Below, one piece after another: positions 7,020 to 15,296 of a DNA stretch of 64,000 bases (position 1 is its first letter; each line of letters opens with the position of its first letter). The translations under genes were made by a program, and so were the position numbers. This stretch comes from Paenibacillus sp. HWE-109. GTDB lineage: Bacteria; Bacillota; Bacilli; Paenibacillales; NBRC-103111. Under the pieces are notes generated by a model. The model worked only from the letters and a program-made list of their open reading frames with translations. It ran no database searches and had not been told where the DNA came from. Location: contig NZ_CP091881.1 in assembly GCF_022163125.1 (NCBI RefSeq), positions 8,856,001 through 8,920,000 on the forward strand, given 5' to 3'.

Positions 7020-9146
7020 GTGGCAGATCAGCCCAAAGACACAACGCGAGACGAACAGAAGTTAAAGGAACGCTTTACCAGTGACCTAAAGACAGCCCGC
7101 AAGTTCATGGACCCGATCCACCAACTCATGGACAAATACTATGAGATGTACCGCAATCGATGGTCAGATAACAAGTGTGACTTCCAAGTTTCAGACTTAC
7201 ACGCTTATGTGGAGACAGTCGTGCCGATCCTGACAAACAACCGGACACGTACCACAGTGCGAGCTGACTTCCCTGATTATGTACAGCATGCCGAGGGTAT
7301 GAACTATATCCTCGATAACACATTTGACAATAACGATTGGGATTATAACGCTCAACGCGTGGCGCGTATGGCTGAGATCTATCGATCAGCAATCGCTTAT
7401 ACCGGATACGACACCGACGCAAAGAACGGTACCGGACAGCTTTGTATCAAGGAGGTAAACATCCGGTGGTGCTACCTTGATTCGGCAGCTATCCAGAAGA
7501 TGAATAACTCCAATTACTTTTTCTATGTGGAGCCACAGCGTGTATCAAAGGTTTGTAAGGAGCATCCAAAGAAGGCCGATGAGATAAGGCAGTCGCTTGG
7601 TAAACGTGAAGGAACAAGTGGTAACAATCAGAACAGCGGCAACTGGTTTAAGTCCTGGGTGAACACGTTCAAAAATGCAATATCCACGATCAGTGGTGAC
7701 AAGAAGTCCATGCAACGTTTGGCTGATTATGGCTGGCTGCAGGAGATGGATGAGCAGGAGAAATACAAGAACAGCGTTGCGTTCATTCATTACTGGTACC
7801 GTGATGAGGAGACGGACGAGTGGAGGCTTAGCTTTTGGGCCGACGAGATTCCACTGGAAGACATGGCGAATCCGTTCATACATGGTGAGTTGCCATATGA
7901 TATCTACAGTCCAACCGAGGATATCCTGTCTCTCCTTGGAATCCCGATGGCTGAGCACATCGAGAACTTGAATTATGAGAAGAATGTCCTCATGGATCAG
8001 ATCGTGAAACATGCCAAGATTGCAGCTGATCCGCCAATGATGTACAACACGGCAGCTGGATTGAAAGATCCGCAGGATCTTAGGGAGAGATCGAAGGAAA
8101 CAGGTGTCGTTCCTATTAACAACCCAGACTTTGCTCCACTCAACTCAATAGCTGAGTTCTTCACGCCTTCACCGATGCCAAACTATGTTGAGGCTTTGCC
8201 TGATCGATTGGGAGCCATGGAAGACCGCATTACGGGCGTCAACGACTCTTTCCGCGGTATGAGTGAAGCTACGAGCGGTAAAGAGGTTCAGCTTAAACAA
8301 GAGGCAGCATACACGCGAATCAAGACAAAGGTTGATAACTTCGAGAAATTCGTGAAGTCAATCAGCCAGAAGACCATTGTTAATGCAATGCAGTTCTGCA
8401 AAGAGAACCGTACTTACCGGGTGAAGGGTGATTACACCAAGCATCAGGCAATGGGAGAAGACGGTCCGTTTCAAGTGAAGCCTATTCCAATCGGACAGGA
8501 CGAGAAGGGGCAGCCTATCCATGATAAGAAGCAATTCTTCTTGTATGCCAATCCGAATGAATGGACGAAGGTCGAACAAGCTCCGGCCGATCCTTCACAG
8601 CCAGAAGCACCTGAGCAACCAGTTAGTGATGATCGCAGCAAGGAGAGTATTGACGCAGCAATGCGTATCCTTCAGATGACGGTTGAGATCGAGGCAGGCT
8701 CTTCCCTTCCAACATCTCCAATGGCGAGGAAAGAAGAGGCGGCCGAGTTATTTAAGATGGGTGCCATAGATCAACAGGCACTGCTTGATGCTTATGATTA
8801 TCCGCATGCTGACGAGATTACCCAGCGTATGCAGCAGGCAGCTCAGGCACAGCAGCAAGCAGAAGCGCAGGCCAAGCAGGCTGAGATTCAACAGCAAATG
8901 GAACTGAAAAAGATGGAGCTCGAGTTTAAGGCTCAAGAGCAGTCGATGAATCACCAACATCAAACTAATGTTACTCAGATGAACAACGATGCTAAGGCGC
9001 AGCAAGCAACGACTAATGGCCAACCACAACAGCAGCAGCAGCCAGACATTGCAGGGGGCCTTGATAGGATCCGGGACGTTGATCCACGCCTGGCTAATCT
9101 AAGTGATGAGGAACTAATGGCGTTATTATCGCAGATGACTGCGTAA
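7020..9146 (+). CDS. Portal protein, P22-like
   Basis: The portal is the dodecameric channel at one capsid vertex through which DNA enters and leaves. GTG at 7020 gives 708 residues, close to the length of P22-type podoviral portals and longer than siphovirus ones. The early part (FMDPIHQLMDKYYEMYRNRW...) and the wing/clip region (DRITGVNDSFRGMSEATSGK, KEVQLKQEAAYTRI) fit that family. The last about 130 residues are a Gln/Ala/Glu-rich helix, a likely barrel as in P22, before a short acidic end. It follows the terminase closely, the canonical position. Confidence 0.87.
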   Translation: MADQPKDTTRDEQKLKERFTSDLKTARKFMDPIHQLMDKYYEMYRNRWSDNKCDFQVSDLHAYVETVVPILTNNRTRTTVRADFPDYVQHAEGMNYILDNTFDNNDWDYNAQRVARMAEIYRSAIAYTGYDTDAKNGTGQLCIKEVNIRWCYLDSAAIQKMNNSNYFFYVEPQRVSKVCKEHPKKADEIRQSLGKREGTSGNNQNSGNWFKSWVNTFKNAISTISGDKKSMQRLADYGWLQEMDEQEKYKNSVAFIHYWYRDEETDEWRLSFWADEIPLEDMANPFIHGELPYDIYSPTEDILSLLGIPMAEHIENLNYEKNVLMDQIVKHAKIAADPPMMYNTAAGLKDPQDLRERSKETGVVPINNPDFAPLNSIAEFFTPSPMPNYVEALPDRLGAMEDRITGVNDSFRGMSEATSGKEVQLKQEAAYTRIKTKVDNFEKFVKSISQKTIVNAMQFCKENRTYRVKGDYTKHQAMGEDGPFQVKPIPIGQDEKGQPIHDKKQFFLYANPNEWTKVEQAPADPSQPEAPEQPVSDDRSKESIDAAMRILQMTVEIEAGSSLPTSPMARKEEAAELFKMGAIDQQALLDAYDYPHADEITQRMQQAAQAQQQAEAQAKQAEIQQQMELKKMELEFKAQEQSMNHQHQTNVTQMNNDAKAQQATTNGQPQQQQQPDIAGGLDRIRDVDPRLANLSDEELMALLSQMTA

Positions 9147-9164
9147 AAATAAGGAGGAACAAAG

Positions 9165-9419
9165 ATGAATTTCGGACAAGCGGTTGAAGCTTTGAAAGAT
9201 GGCAAGAAGGTAGCCCGTATTGGTTGGAACGGTAAAGGAATGTTTTTATACTATGTGCCTGCAAACAGTTATCCTGCACAGACACAGGTAGCTAAAGAGA
9301 CTTTTGGAGATACGGTTTCATACAATCCTTATTTTGCAATTAAAAATGTAAATGGCACAGTAAGCACATGGGTTCCATCCATAAACGATTGCTTGGCTGA
9401 AGATTGGGAGGTAGTCTAA
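9165..9419 (+). CDS. tad2: DUF2829 protein, Tad2-like anti-Thoeris candidate
   Basis: The 84-residue product has the DUF2829 signature: an N-terminal helix (FGQAVEALKDGKKVAR), W21-N-G-K-G25-M26-F-L, and the C-terminal STWVPSINDCLAEDW with W69 and W81. DUF2829 includes Tad2, a phage protein reported to bind and sequester the cyclic ADP-ribose-type signal made by Thoeris TIR proteins, so that the ThsA effector is not triggered. AAGGAGG stands seven bases before ATG. It lies in the late cluster between the portal and an orphan gene and overlaps the latter. Family membership is well supported by motifs; anti-defence activity is inferred. Confidence 0.8.
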   Translation: MNFGQAVEALKDGKKVARIGWNGKGMFLYYVPANSYPAQTQVAKETFGDTVSYNPYFAIKNVNGTVSTWVPSINDCLAEDWEVV

Positions 9420-9700
9420 TGACACCAACAGTAGGTAGAATCGTTTATTACAAAAGTTTTGGAACACCGGGCGGAGAGCATCCGAGCGTTGATCGCGCTG
9501 CTATCGTTACACAAGTGCATAATGCTACTTGCATTGATCTTTGCGTAATTAATCCAACAGGATTCTTTTTCAATCAAAAAGTAATTCAGGGTCCTAATGC
9601 TGGACAGTGGGACTGGATGCCATATCAAAAAGGACAGACAGCTAAGTCAGAGGAACTCGAACAAAAGCTTTTCGATCAGGCTTCTAAAATTCAAAATTAG
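9419..9700 (+). CDS. Phage hypothetical protein next to tad2 (93 aa)
   Basis: ATG 9419 overlaps the tad2 stop (TAATG) and has GGGAGG seven bases upstream. The product begins MTPTVGRIVYYKSFGTPGGE and continues with AAIVTQVHNATCIDLCVINP, a pattern of short beta strands I associate with small phage proteins of unknown role. The last 20 residues are a charged helix. Its tight coupling to the Tad2-like gene makes it a candidate for a second small accessory or anti-defence factor, but that is only guilt by association. Confidence 0.65.
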   Translation: MTPTVGRIVYYKSFGTPGGEHPSVDRAAIVTQVHNATCIDLCVINPTGFFFNQKVIQGPNAGQWDWMPYQKGQTAKSEELEQKLFDQASKIQN

Positions 9701-9713
9701 ATGACCATCTGTT

Positions 9714-9766
9714 TAGGCGGAATAGGATAGCTACCGAAAGCAAGGACTCCGCTTGTTTTCCGCCTA
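9714..9766 (+). other. Two-tier RNA hairpin in the gap after the tad2 pair
   Basis: TAGGCGGAA (9714-9722) pairs perfectly with TTCCGCCTA (9758-9766). Inside it, GAAAGC (9736) can pair with GCTT..TTTC (9751). No T-run follows, so it is not a standard terminator. It could be a structured leader for the next gene, a processing site or a protein-binding RNA. Confidence 0.4.
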
Positions 9767-9801
9767 TATTTAGGAGAATTAAGCACAGGGAGAGTGTTGA
9801 A

Positions 9802-10263
9802 ATGAGCATGATCAGAATCGCTTATCATAATCAATTCGAAAATATAAGGAATTTAGAGCCTGTTGTTGATACCTTCACTATCAAACCAAAGCCTCATCAA
9901 GAGCGGAAGTTTAAGAGAATTATGAAGCGACTGCGTCAATTAGCAGAGGTGACGAAATACGACCGTTGGAAAGAAGAGCGAGTCGTTAAACAAGTTCAGA
10001 TAGACCTAACAAAGATTGAGCGCATGCTTTTTGATCACATTACTAGCATCGAGATCTTATATCATCGCCGTTGTCGAATGATTGTTGTTGGTTACAAGCA
10101 AATGCAAATGCTTGACCATGAGCTTCGAAATTATATGTCGTTTACATTTCCATTGGATTATCGTTCGAGCACCGTCTTTCATGGCGAGAAGATTGAGTAC
10201 CGTGGGATTGAGGTAGTTTGTATCCCTTGGATTGATGGCATTTTTGCAATACCAAAAGAGTAA
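9802..10263 (+). CDS. Phage hypothetical protein (153 aa)
   Basis: ATG at 9802 follows AGGGAGAG at a usable distance. The product is basic in the middle (HQERKFKRIMKRLRQLAEV...), then has a central alpha/beta stretch (IEILYHRRCRMIVVGYKQMQ) and ends YRGIEVVCIPWIDGIFAIPK. The end pattern, a short hydrophobic strand pair followed by a loop, recurs in small phage virion or connector proteins, but I cannot assign a family. A strong terminator follows at once, so it closes the portal transcript. Confidence 0.65.
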   Translation: MSMIRIAYHNQFENIRNLEPVVDTFTIKPKPHQERKFKRIMKRLRQLAEVTKYDRWKEERVVKQVQIDLTKIERMLFDHITSIEILYHRRCRMIVVGYKQMQMLDHELRNYMSFTFPLDYRSSTVFHGEKIEYRGIEVVCIPWIDGIFAIPKE

Positions 10264-10296
10264 AAGGCCCATGGTGAGAATCCATCGGGCCTTTTA
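10262..10296 (+). terminator. Strong intrinsic terminator
   Basis: AAAAGGCCC-ATGG pairs with CCAT-(C)-GGGCCTTTT around TGAGAAT, starting at the stop codon of the 153-residue gene. It ends the terminase-portal transcript and stands five bases before the tRNA-like element. Confidence 0.85.
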
Positions 10297-10300
10297 AATG

Positions 10301-10445
10301 TGTGGTGGCGGAATATAGACGCTAGGAAAAAGGCTTTACGATCCAACTAAGTGATAGTCGGCCAATATCTATTGTTGGAGAGAGTGGCACTTCCGAATGA
10401 TACCAAACCGAGCGAGTATGCAAGGGTGTGAGTCCCTTGCCCACA
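10301..10445 (+). ncRNA. tRNA-like element between terminator and scaffold gene
   Basis: The 145-base element has a tRNA-Leu-like D arm (TGGCGGAAT at 10306-10314 and AGACGC after it, compare TGGCGGAAT..CAGACGC in the tRNA-Leu gene at 25944). It also has a near-canonical T arm (AAGGG-TGTGAGT-CCCTT, 10422-10438) and ends that can pair (TGTGG 10301-10305 with CCACA 10441-10445). Instead of a normal anticodon arm it has about 100 bases with their own stem (CCAAC..GTTGG, with ATAG..CTAT nested). No CCA follows. It is probably not a decoding tRNA. It could be a tRNA mimic that acts in RNA processing, in translation of the scaffold/capsid mRNA, or on host synthetase or RNase P. Confidence 0.55.
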
Positions 10446-10502
10446 TTTCGATTTACTTTTTTAATAGAATAACCCAATCGGGACTCTATAGGAGGAATTT
10501 GC

Positions 10503-11474
10503 ATGTTTAAGATCAACACACCGCGCTTTAATCTGGATGGCGCTGCATCAGGGGGCGACACGTCGAGCAGTTGGATGGATGTTGCTAAATCTTCAATAGC
10601 AGAGCCTGTGGATGATGGACAACCAGGAACGGATCCGGACACAGAAGGATTAGAGCCTGCGGACATTTTAACGGACGCTGAAAATGTGGTTGAGCCCAAC
10701 AGCGACGATCAAGCGCAGGACGATAAACCTGCTGATACAACCCCGACACTTGATGATGAATCTGAGATTGACCTGGGCGAGGGACGCCAGCCCGTCAAAC
10801 TAGCAGAGCTCAAATCGGGGTACCTACGCCAAAGTGACTACACCAAGAAGACGCAAGCATTGGCAACTGAAAGACAAACGTTTGAAACCGAACGTGCTAC
10901 ATGGGAGCCGGCTAAGCAGACGGATGAATTCCTCAAGAGCAACCCTTGGCTTGCTAGTCAAATCAATGGATTCATTCAGGAGTTCAAGAGTACCGGAGCA
11001 ATTAGCCTTGAGCAAGCCATGGAGGACGTGCAATACGGCCAATACATCAATGCTCTGGTAGGCGATGTAACGAGGCTTACTCGTGAAGTCGAAACCCTAC
11101 GGGGTGAGAATGAAGGCATCAAGCTCACTAGCGAAATGACCGGGCTACAGAATGAACTGAAAGCCGAATATGGCGAGCTAGTGACGGATGACTATATCAA
11201 GACTCTCCAAGATCGTGGTAAGGCTGAAAAGCTATCAACGGCAACCTTGAGAGAGATCGCTGACGGTTATCTAACCAAGCAGCAAATGAAAGGCAACAAG
11301 CAAAACGTAACCAAAGCAACTAAAGAGGCGGAAGCCAAAACAATACAAAGCATTCAGGAAAAAAGGACGGCATTGCCACCACAGCCTAGATCAAACGGGC
11401 AGCGGCCAGCCGAACAACAAAATGATATCAGCAATATGAGCTGGTTCGATATCGCGAAGTCGTCCATGTCTTAG
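10503..11474 (+). CDS. Putative capsid scaffolding protein
   Basis: The 323-residue product is acidic at the N-terminus and probably disordered (Pro/Asp/Glu-rich, residues 15-85). A helical central region includes SDYTKKTQALATERQTFETE, and the C-terminus is basic and ends NDISNMSWFDIAKSSMS. That layout, directly before the capsid gene, is typical of scaffold proteins that template prohead assembly and then leave. The segment SWMDVAKSSI near residue 22 resembles the C-terminal SWFDIAKSSM, an internal motif pair that might be a shared capsid-binding peptide. AGGAGG precedes ATG 10503. Confidence 0.78.
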   Translation: MFKINTPRFNLDGAASGGDTSSSWMDVAKSSIAEPVDDGQPGTDPDTEGLEPADILTDAENVVEPNSDDQAQDDKPADTTPTLDDESEIDLGEGRQPVKLAELKSGYLRQSDYTKKTQALATERQTFETERATWEPAKQTDEFLKSNPWLASQINGFIQEFKSTGAISLEQAMEDVQYGQYINALVGDVTRLTREVETLRGENEGIKLTSEMTGLQNELKAEYGELVTDDYIKTLQDRGKAEKLSTATLREIADGYLTKQQMKGNKQNVTKATKEAEAKTIQSIQEKRTALPPQPRSNGQRPAEQQNDISNMSWFDIAKSSMS

Positions 11475-11531
11475 GTCTGTGTGTGAGGTGATGATTCCGG
11501 AGGTCTTTTGACTGATGAAGGAGGAGCCACA

Positions 11532-12491
11532 ATGGCTGGAGGAAATTTTGACAAGTTTTTAGCATCGTTTTTACCGTTGATTCCAAAGAAAATGTACGAC
11601 AACATCATGAAGAGCTCGCCGTTAATGTACCAAATCATGAAGCTCAAGAAGAATTGGGATAGCGGCGGCGACACGATTAAGATTCACCTGAAATACAAGC
11701 ATGCGACAAACGTTGGTTCTTACCAAGGTTATGACTCGCTCGATATTACTCCACAAGATACTCGCACGGATGCTGAGTTCCGACTCAAGCAACTGTATGC
11801 GAGTATTATTTTTAATGGTTACGAAGATGCCGCAAGCTCTGGTGACTTGGCTATCTTTAAGATGGCACAAATTGCCACGGAGGATGCAGAGGCAGCGCTG
11901 AAGGATCTATTCGCGCAGCTCATCTTTAAAGATGGGACAGGTAATGCTGGTAAGGACATCCTTGGTCTTAAAGCTGCTGTCGATGATGGAACAAGTGTTG
12001 CTAACTACGGCGGTATCGCTCGCGGCACGTATACATGGTGGAAATCACAGTATGATGGAGTAGCCACAGCACTTACCGTACCTAAGATGCAATCCATGTT
12101 CCTAAAATGTTCACGCGGTGGTGTGGAGAACAAGCCGGACTTCATTGTTACCGACTTGATCCAGTTCCAAAAGTACCTTGCACTTGTTGATGGTAAAACA
12201 ACGATTCAGCAGCCGCTTGGTAAAGTTGGACAGGAGTTCGCAAACCTCGGGTTCACTCAAGTGTCCTTTATGGGTGTGCCAGTTGTTTACGATGAATATT
12301 GCCCACCAAATACGATGTATTTCCTGAATTCCAACACCTTGCAGCTGTATGTTAAGCCGGGTAAAGACTTCAAACCAACTGAAATGGTGAAGCCTGCTAA
12401 CATGGACGCCAAGGTTGGTCAAATCCTTTGGGCAGGAGAACTGATCTGCTCCGAGCCTCGTGCAAACGGTAAGATCGAGAATTTAACATAG
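11532..12491 (+). CDS. Major capsid protein
   Basis: The frame is open from 11508, but ATG 11532 follows AAGGAGGAGCCACA and is the better start (319 residues, beginning MAGGNFDKFLASFLPLIPKK). The features fit an HK97-fold coat protein: a helical N-terminal arm, a long amphipathic helix region (FRLKQLYASIIFNGYEDAAS...), and C-terminal strands with FMGVPVVYDEYCPPNTMYFL. The position after the scaffold and before connector proteins is the standard order. No separate prohead protease is visible. Confidence 0.82.
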   Translation: MAGGNFDKFLASFLPLIPKKMYDNIMKSSPLMYQIMKLKKNWDSGGDTIKIHLKYKHATNVGSYQGYDSLDITPQDTRTDAEFRLKQLYASIIFNGYEDAASSGDLAIFKMAQIATEDAEAALKDLFAQLIFKDGTGNAGKDILGLKAAVDDGTSVANYGGIARGTYTWWKSQYDGVATALTVPKMQSMFLKCSRGGVENKPDFIVTDLIQFQKYLALVDGKTTIQQPLGKVGQEFANLGFTQVSFMGVPVVYDEYCPPNTMYFLNSNTLQLYVKPGKDFKPTEMVKPANMDAKVGQILWAGELICSEPRANGKIENLT

Positions 12492-12522
12492 AACACATTA
12501 TTTTTAGTAGGAGGGGAAACGA

Positions 12523-12729
12523 ATGGCAGTTAACAATACATTTCAACCAAATGCTTTGGCGAATACATCTGGTAGAGGGACAATCACCGGTCAAGAAATG
12601 GTCGTTGAATTTCTATCAGCCAACCCAACAAACACGTCTGGTGTGCCACGTATATGGTTCAACACAACGGACTTTAAACTTTACACGTATGACGGAACTA
12701 CGCAACGTTCCTCAGCAGCACAAGCCTAA
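12523..12729 (+). CDS. Small putative virion protein (68 aa)
   Basis: ATG 12523 is preceded by GGAGGGG. The product (MAVNNTFQPNALANTSGRGT...) contains VPRIWFNTTDFKLYTYDGTT, a beta-hairpin pattern seen in the N-terminal base of tail or decoration proteins (the 'tidy' WFNTT-x-LYTYDG motif). Placed between capsid and connector genes and ahead of a terminator, it may be a capsid decoration or fibre-base protein. The role is inferred. Confidence 0.6.
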   Translation: MAVNNTFQPNALANTSGRGTITGQEMVVEFLSANPTNTSGVPRIWFNTTDFKLYTYDGTTQRSSAAQA

Positions 12730-12754
12730 TATCTGAACAATCCGCAAGGAACTC

Positions 12755-12790
12755 AGGCCGTTCTTCTCTTCGGGGATGGACGGCCTTTTT
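12755..12790 (+). terminator. Intrinsic terminator after the capsid operon
   Basis: AGGCCGT (12755-12761) pairs with ACGGCCT (12780-12786) and is followed by T residues. It would limit read-through from the highly expressed capsid genes into the connector and tail genes. Confidence 0.8.
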
Positions 12791-12814
12791 GCATTTTAAC
12801 CACTAGGAGGAATA

Positions 12815-13117
12815 ATGAACATGGCAAAATTAAAATCGGAACTAGAGCGAATTGTTTTACTATTCAATGAGGGTACAAGCGATTTTGAAGGACGTTGGGA
12901 TGGCAAGGACATCCTATTAGAGCCGGGGGATTCTGTGGAAGTACAAGCGGGAGTAGCTGAACACCTTATTCAGCGTCACGAAGACGCGGATCTCCGAATT
13001 GAAGAGATTGAAAAAGAAGAGATCGAGACAAGGGAACCAGGCAATCCACTCGAAACCAATAATCGTGGTACAGCATTCGGGAAGTTGAAGAAAGCTGCAG
13101 CGAAGGATACTGAATAA
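12815..13117 (+). CDS. Phage hypothetical protein, head-completion region (100 aa)
   Basis: AGGAGG at 12805-12810 precedes two in-frame starts, ATG 12815 (spacer 4) and ATG 12821 (spacer 10); the choice is open. The first half has a beta-rich look (RWDGKDILLEPGDSVEVQAG) and VAEHLIQRHEDADLRIEEIE follows. The end is charged and Glu/Lys-rich. Its position between the capsid and the adaptor suggests a head-completion or accessory protein; the family is not recognised. Confidence 0.65.
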   Translation: MNMAKLKSELERIVLLFNEGTSDFEGRWDGKDILLEPGDSVEVQAGVAEHLIQRHEDADLRIEEIEKEEIETREPGNPLETNNRGTAFGKLKKAAAKDTE

Positions 13118-13686
13118 TGGGTACCTCAACTGCTGGGCAGCTCATAGCTAAAGGCAAAGCTGAAAACGGTTATAACAACAGCGGTATAGCCACAGATCTT
13201 ACTTGGCTTGATTTCTTTAATGATGCTCTCCGTGATCTAGTGGATGATTTGAACATTGTGGACCTGCTCCCTGCCCTTGCTTTTACGGCGGGGACTCGGG
13301 AAGTCGATTTGCCGAGCGATTATTTCAGTCTCGTCGATCTATACGATGGAAATGGCACCTATGTGTGTGAACGAAGAAACTACATGCAAGCCTATCCAGC
13401 CGGGTACATGGTGATGAACCGTGGAGGTAAGTACATTATTGATCTCTACAATTACTCAAACTCGCAGTCATTCACAGGTTTGTATCAGCGATATGCAAAA
13501 GTACTGGCAGCCACAACGGATAGCCCAGAAGTCCCAACAGTTGGCGAGCGCTTTTTGATCTACTACGCCATCTCAAAAGCATTGTACAACAATAACCAAA
13601 TGGGCCAAGGACAAGAATATGAGCAGAAGTATGAACAGGAGCGCTTGAAGATTCGTAACGCTGCTGCGCGATCGAGGGGGCAGTGA
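13117..13686 (+). CDS. Head-to-tail adaptor, P22 gp4-like
   Basis: Its ATG overlaps the previous stop (TAATG). The 189-residue product starts with a helical segment (LTWLDFFNDALRDLVDDLNI) and a strand-rich middle (REVDLPSDYFSLVDLYDGNG), and ends with VGERFLIYYAISKALYNNNQ plus a long charged helix. This pattern is typical of adaptor proteins that dock under the portal, including P22-type tail accessory factors. Order (capsid, adaptor, propeller) matches P22-like phages. Family assignment is by pattern, not by alignment. Confidence 0.7.
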   Translation: MGTSTAGQLIAKGKAENGYNNSGIATDLTWLDFFNDALRDLVDDLNIVDLLPALAFTAGTREVDLPSDYFSLVDLYDGNGTYVCERRNYMQAYPAGYMVMNRGGKYIIDLYNYSNSQSFTGLYQRYAKVLAATTDSPEVPTVGERFLIYYAISKALYNNNQMGQGQEYEQKYEQERLKIRNAAARSRGQ

Positions 13687-13687
13687 T

Positions 13688-15286
13688 ATGAGTCGAATGA
13701 ACAAGTCTGGCAGCGGCATGGTTGAAATGGATATTCCGAGTTTCGGGGGTCTCAATACAGCCAAGACATTCTCTGAGATCGGGTTGTCTGAGTCGCCTAA
13801 GATGATGAACAACCTTCCGCGTAAGATCGGGGGCTTGTCTAAGCGTGATGGAACGATTCCATTAACAACATCAGCAATCGGAGCCATTAAGACACTCACC
13901 AACCTACGTAAGGCAGGAGTCAATACGATTCTGGCAACAGCAGGTACCACGTTGTACAAATACGCAACAGGAGCCTTTACAGGTGTGACAATGACAAATG
14001 CGTTAGCGAGTGCCAATATTGATGCTACTCAGTTCAAAGATGCGAGCAGCAATGAAGTACTCGTTATTACGGACGGTGGTGTGTTGAAGTATTTCAATGG
14101 TACGGCCGTCGCGAACGTCACTCCTGCTGCAAATGATGCTGGACCTGCACCAGCAAATGTATTGGCTACCCTGAATACAACGATGCCGCCCGTTGGCATA
14201 CTTGTGCACAACAACCGCCTAGTAATCTGGGGGACCAACACAGATCAGATTAACCACAGCAAGCCCGGGTTCTATGATTACTTCCGTGCTACGGATTATC
14301 AACGATTCGTGAAAGAGAATGACTATATAGTCCAGTGTGCAACGTTCTCCGGTGCTTTTATCGTGCTTATGCGCCGACATGTAGGAGTTCTCTTTGGAGA
14401 TGGATACACAACGCCTGCAACGAGCGAGGATTGGTCACAAGACTTTCTCGATACCACAGACGGTTGTGTTAATCCGAAGAGTGTTCAATTGGTTATATAC
14501 CCCGATGGACGAGAAGAATTGTTTTATCAATCCGATAGAGGCGTGCATGCTGTCTATACGCTTAACACGTTGTCACTGGACACATCAGCACGGTATGCAA
14601 CTAAGAGTGTGACTCAGTTTCAGATTGATTTCACATCCTTGGGAGTATCGAAAACAGAGTGGGCAAATGCGACGGCATATTTCAAAGATGGTCGATACTG
14701 GCTCATTTATAAAGTAGGGTCCGCGTGGAAAGGTCTCGTATTCGACACAATTGATCAGCAATGGCGGCCTGTGGAAAGCATAAGTGCTAATTCCTTCTAT
14801 CATGATGAAGATTACTTTTACTTTGCTGGAGATGAAGGTCATCTGAAAGTGTTTGACAGCTCGTTATATAGTGATTGGTCAACATATAACAAGGCAGTGG
14901 GTACCGGAACGCCAATCAACTGGTACTGGTACAGCAAGCTGATGACGCCTAAGTTAACCGGCTATGATCACCTTTGGGATATTCTGATGATCGAGGCGAA
15001 GCAGTTCAACCTATCATCCACTATAGATATTGAGGTCAATACCTACAGCGGCCGATATAGCTTGGTGGGAGCTCTCAAAACTGAGGTCATGATCATCGGT
15101 GTCTCGAAGATTGGTCAGGCTCAAATCCAGAACCCTAATATGACGGATTACATTAACAATGCCAAGCGAATTGGTCCTATGGGGCTAAAGGGGCAATACG
15201 CTCAAATAAAGATGACTAATAATCGTGATGAGCCTGTTGAGGTATACAGCACGAAGATGGAAGTTCGAGTAATGACGAAATACTAG
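13688..15286 (+). CDS. Beta-propeller-type tail hub / DNA stabilisation protein, P22 gp10-like
   Basis: The 532-residue product opens with IPSFGGLNTAKTFSEIGLSE and shows repeated strand-turn-strand blades (e.g. LVITDGGVLKYFNG, LFGDGYTTPATSEDW, YFYFAGDEGHLKVFDSSLY). This is the layout of proteins that close the portal channel and anchor tail fibres in short-tailed phages (P22 gp10 class). A C-terminal beta domain follows (about 430-532). It lies two bases after the adaptor and eleven before the fibre gene. The fold and role are inferred from pattern and order. Confidence 0.68.
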   Translation: MSRMNKSGSGMVEMDIPSFGGLNTAKTFSEIGLSESPKMMNNLPRKIGGLSKRDGTIPLTTSAIGAIKTLTNLRKAGVNTILATAGTTLYKYATGAFTGVTMTNALASANIDATQFKDASSNEVLVITDGGVLKYFNGTAVANVTPAANDAGPAPANVLATLNTTMPPVGILVHNNRLVIWGTNTDQINHSKPGFYDYFRATDYQRFVKENDYIVQCATFSGAFIVLMRRHVGVLFGDGYTTPATSEDWSQDFLDTTDGCVNPKSVQLVIYPDGREELFYQSDRGVHAVYTLNTLSLDTSARYATKSVTQFQIDFTSLGVSKTEWANATAYFKDGRYWLIYKVGSAWKGLVFDTIDQQWRPVESISANSFYHDEDYFYFAGDEGHLKVFDSSLYSDWSTYNKAVGTGTPINWYWYSKLMTPKLTGYDHLWDILMIEAKQFNLSSTIDIEVNTYSGRYSLVGALKTEVMIIGVSKIGQAQIQNPNMTDYINNAKRIGPMGLKGQYAQIKMTNNRDEPVEVYSTKMEVRVMTKY

Positions 15287-15296
15287 GAGGTGCACT

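Noticed and set aside
10301..10445. Ordinary tRNA-Leu gene
   Set aside because: No usable anticodon arm or CCA, and the interior is about 100 bases too long, so it is listed as tRNA-like only.
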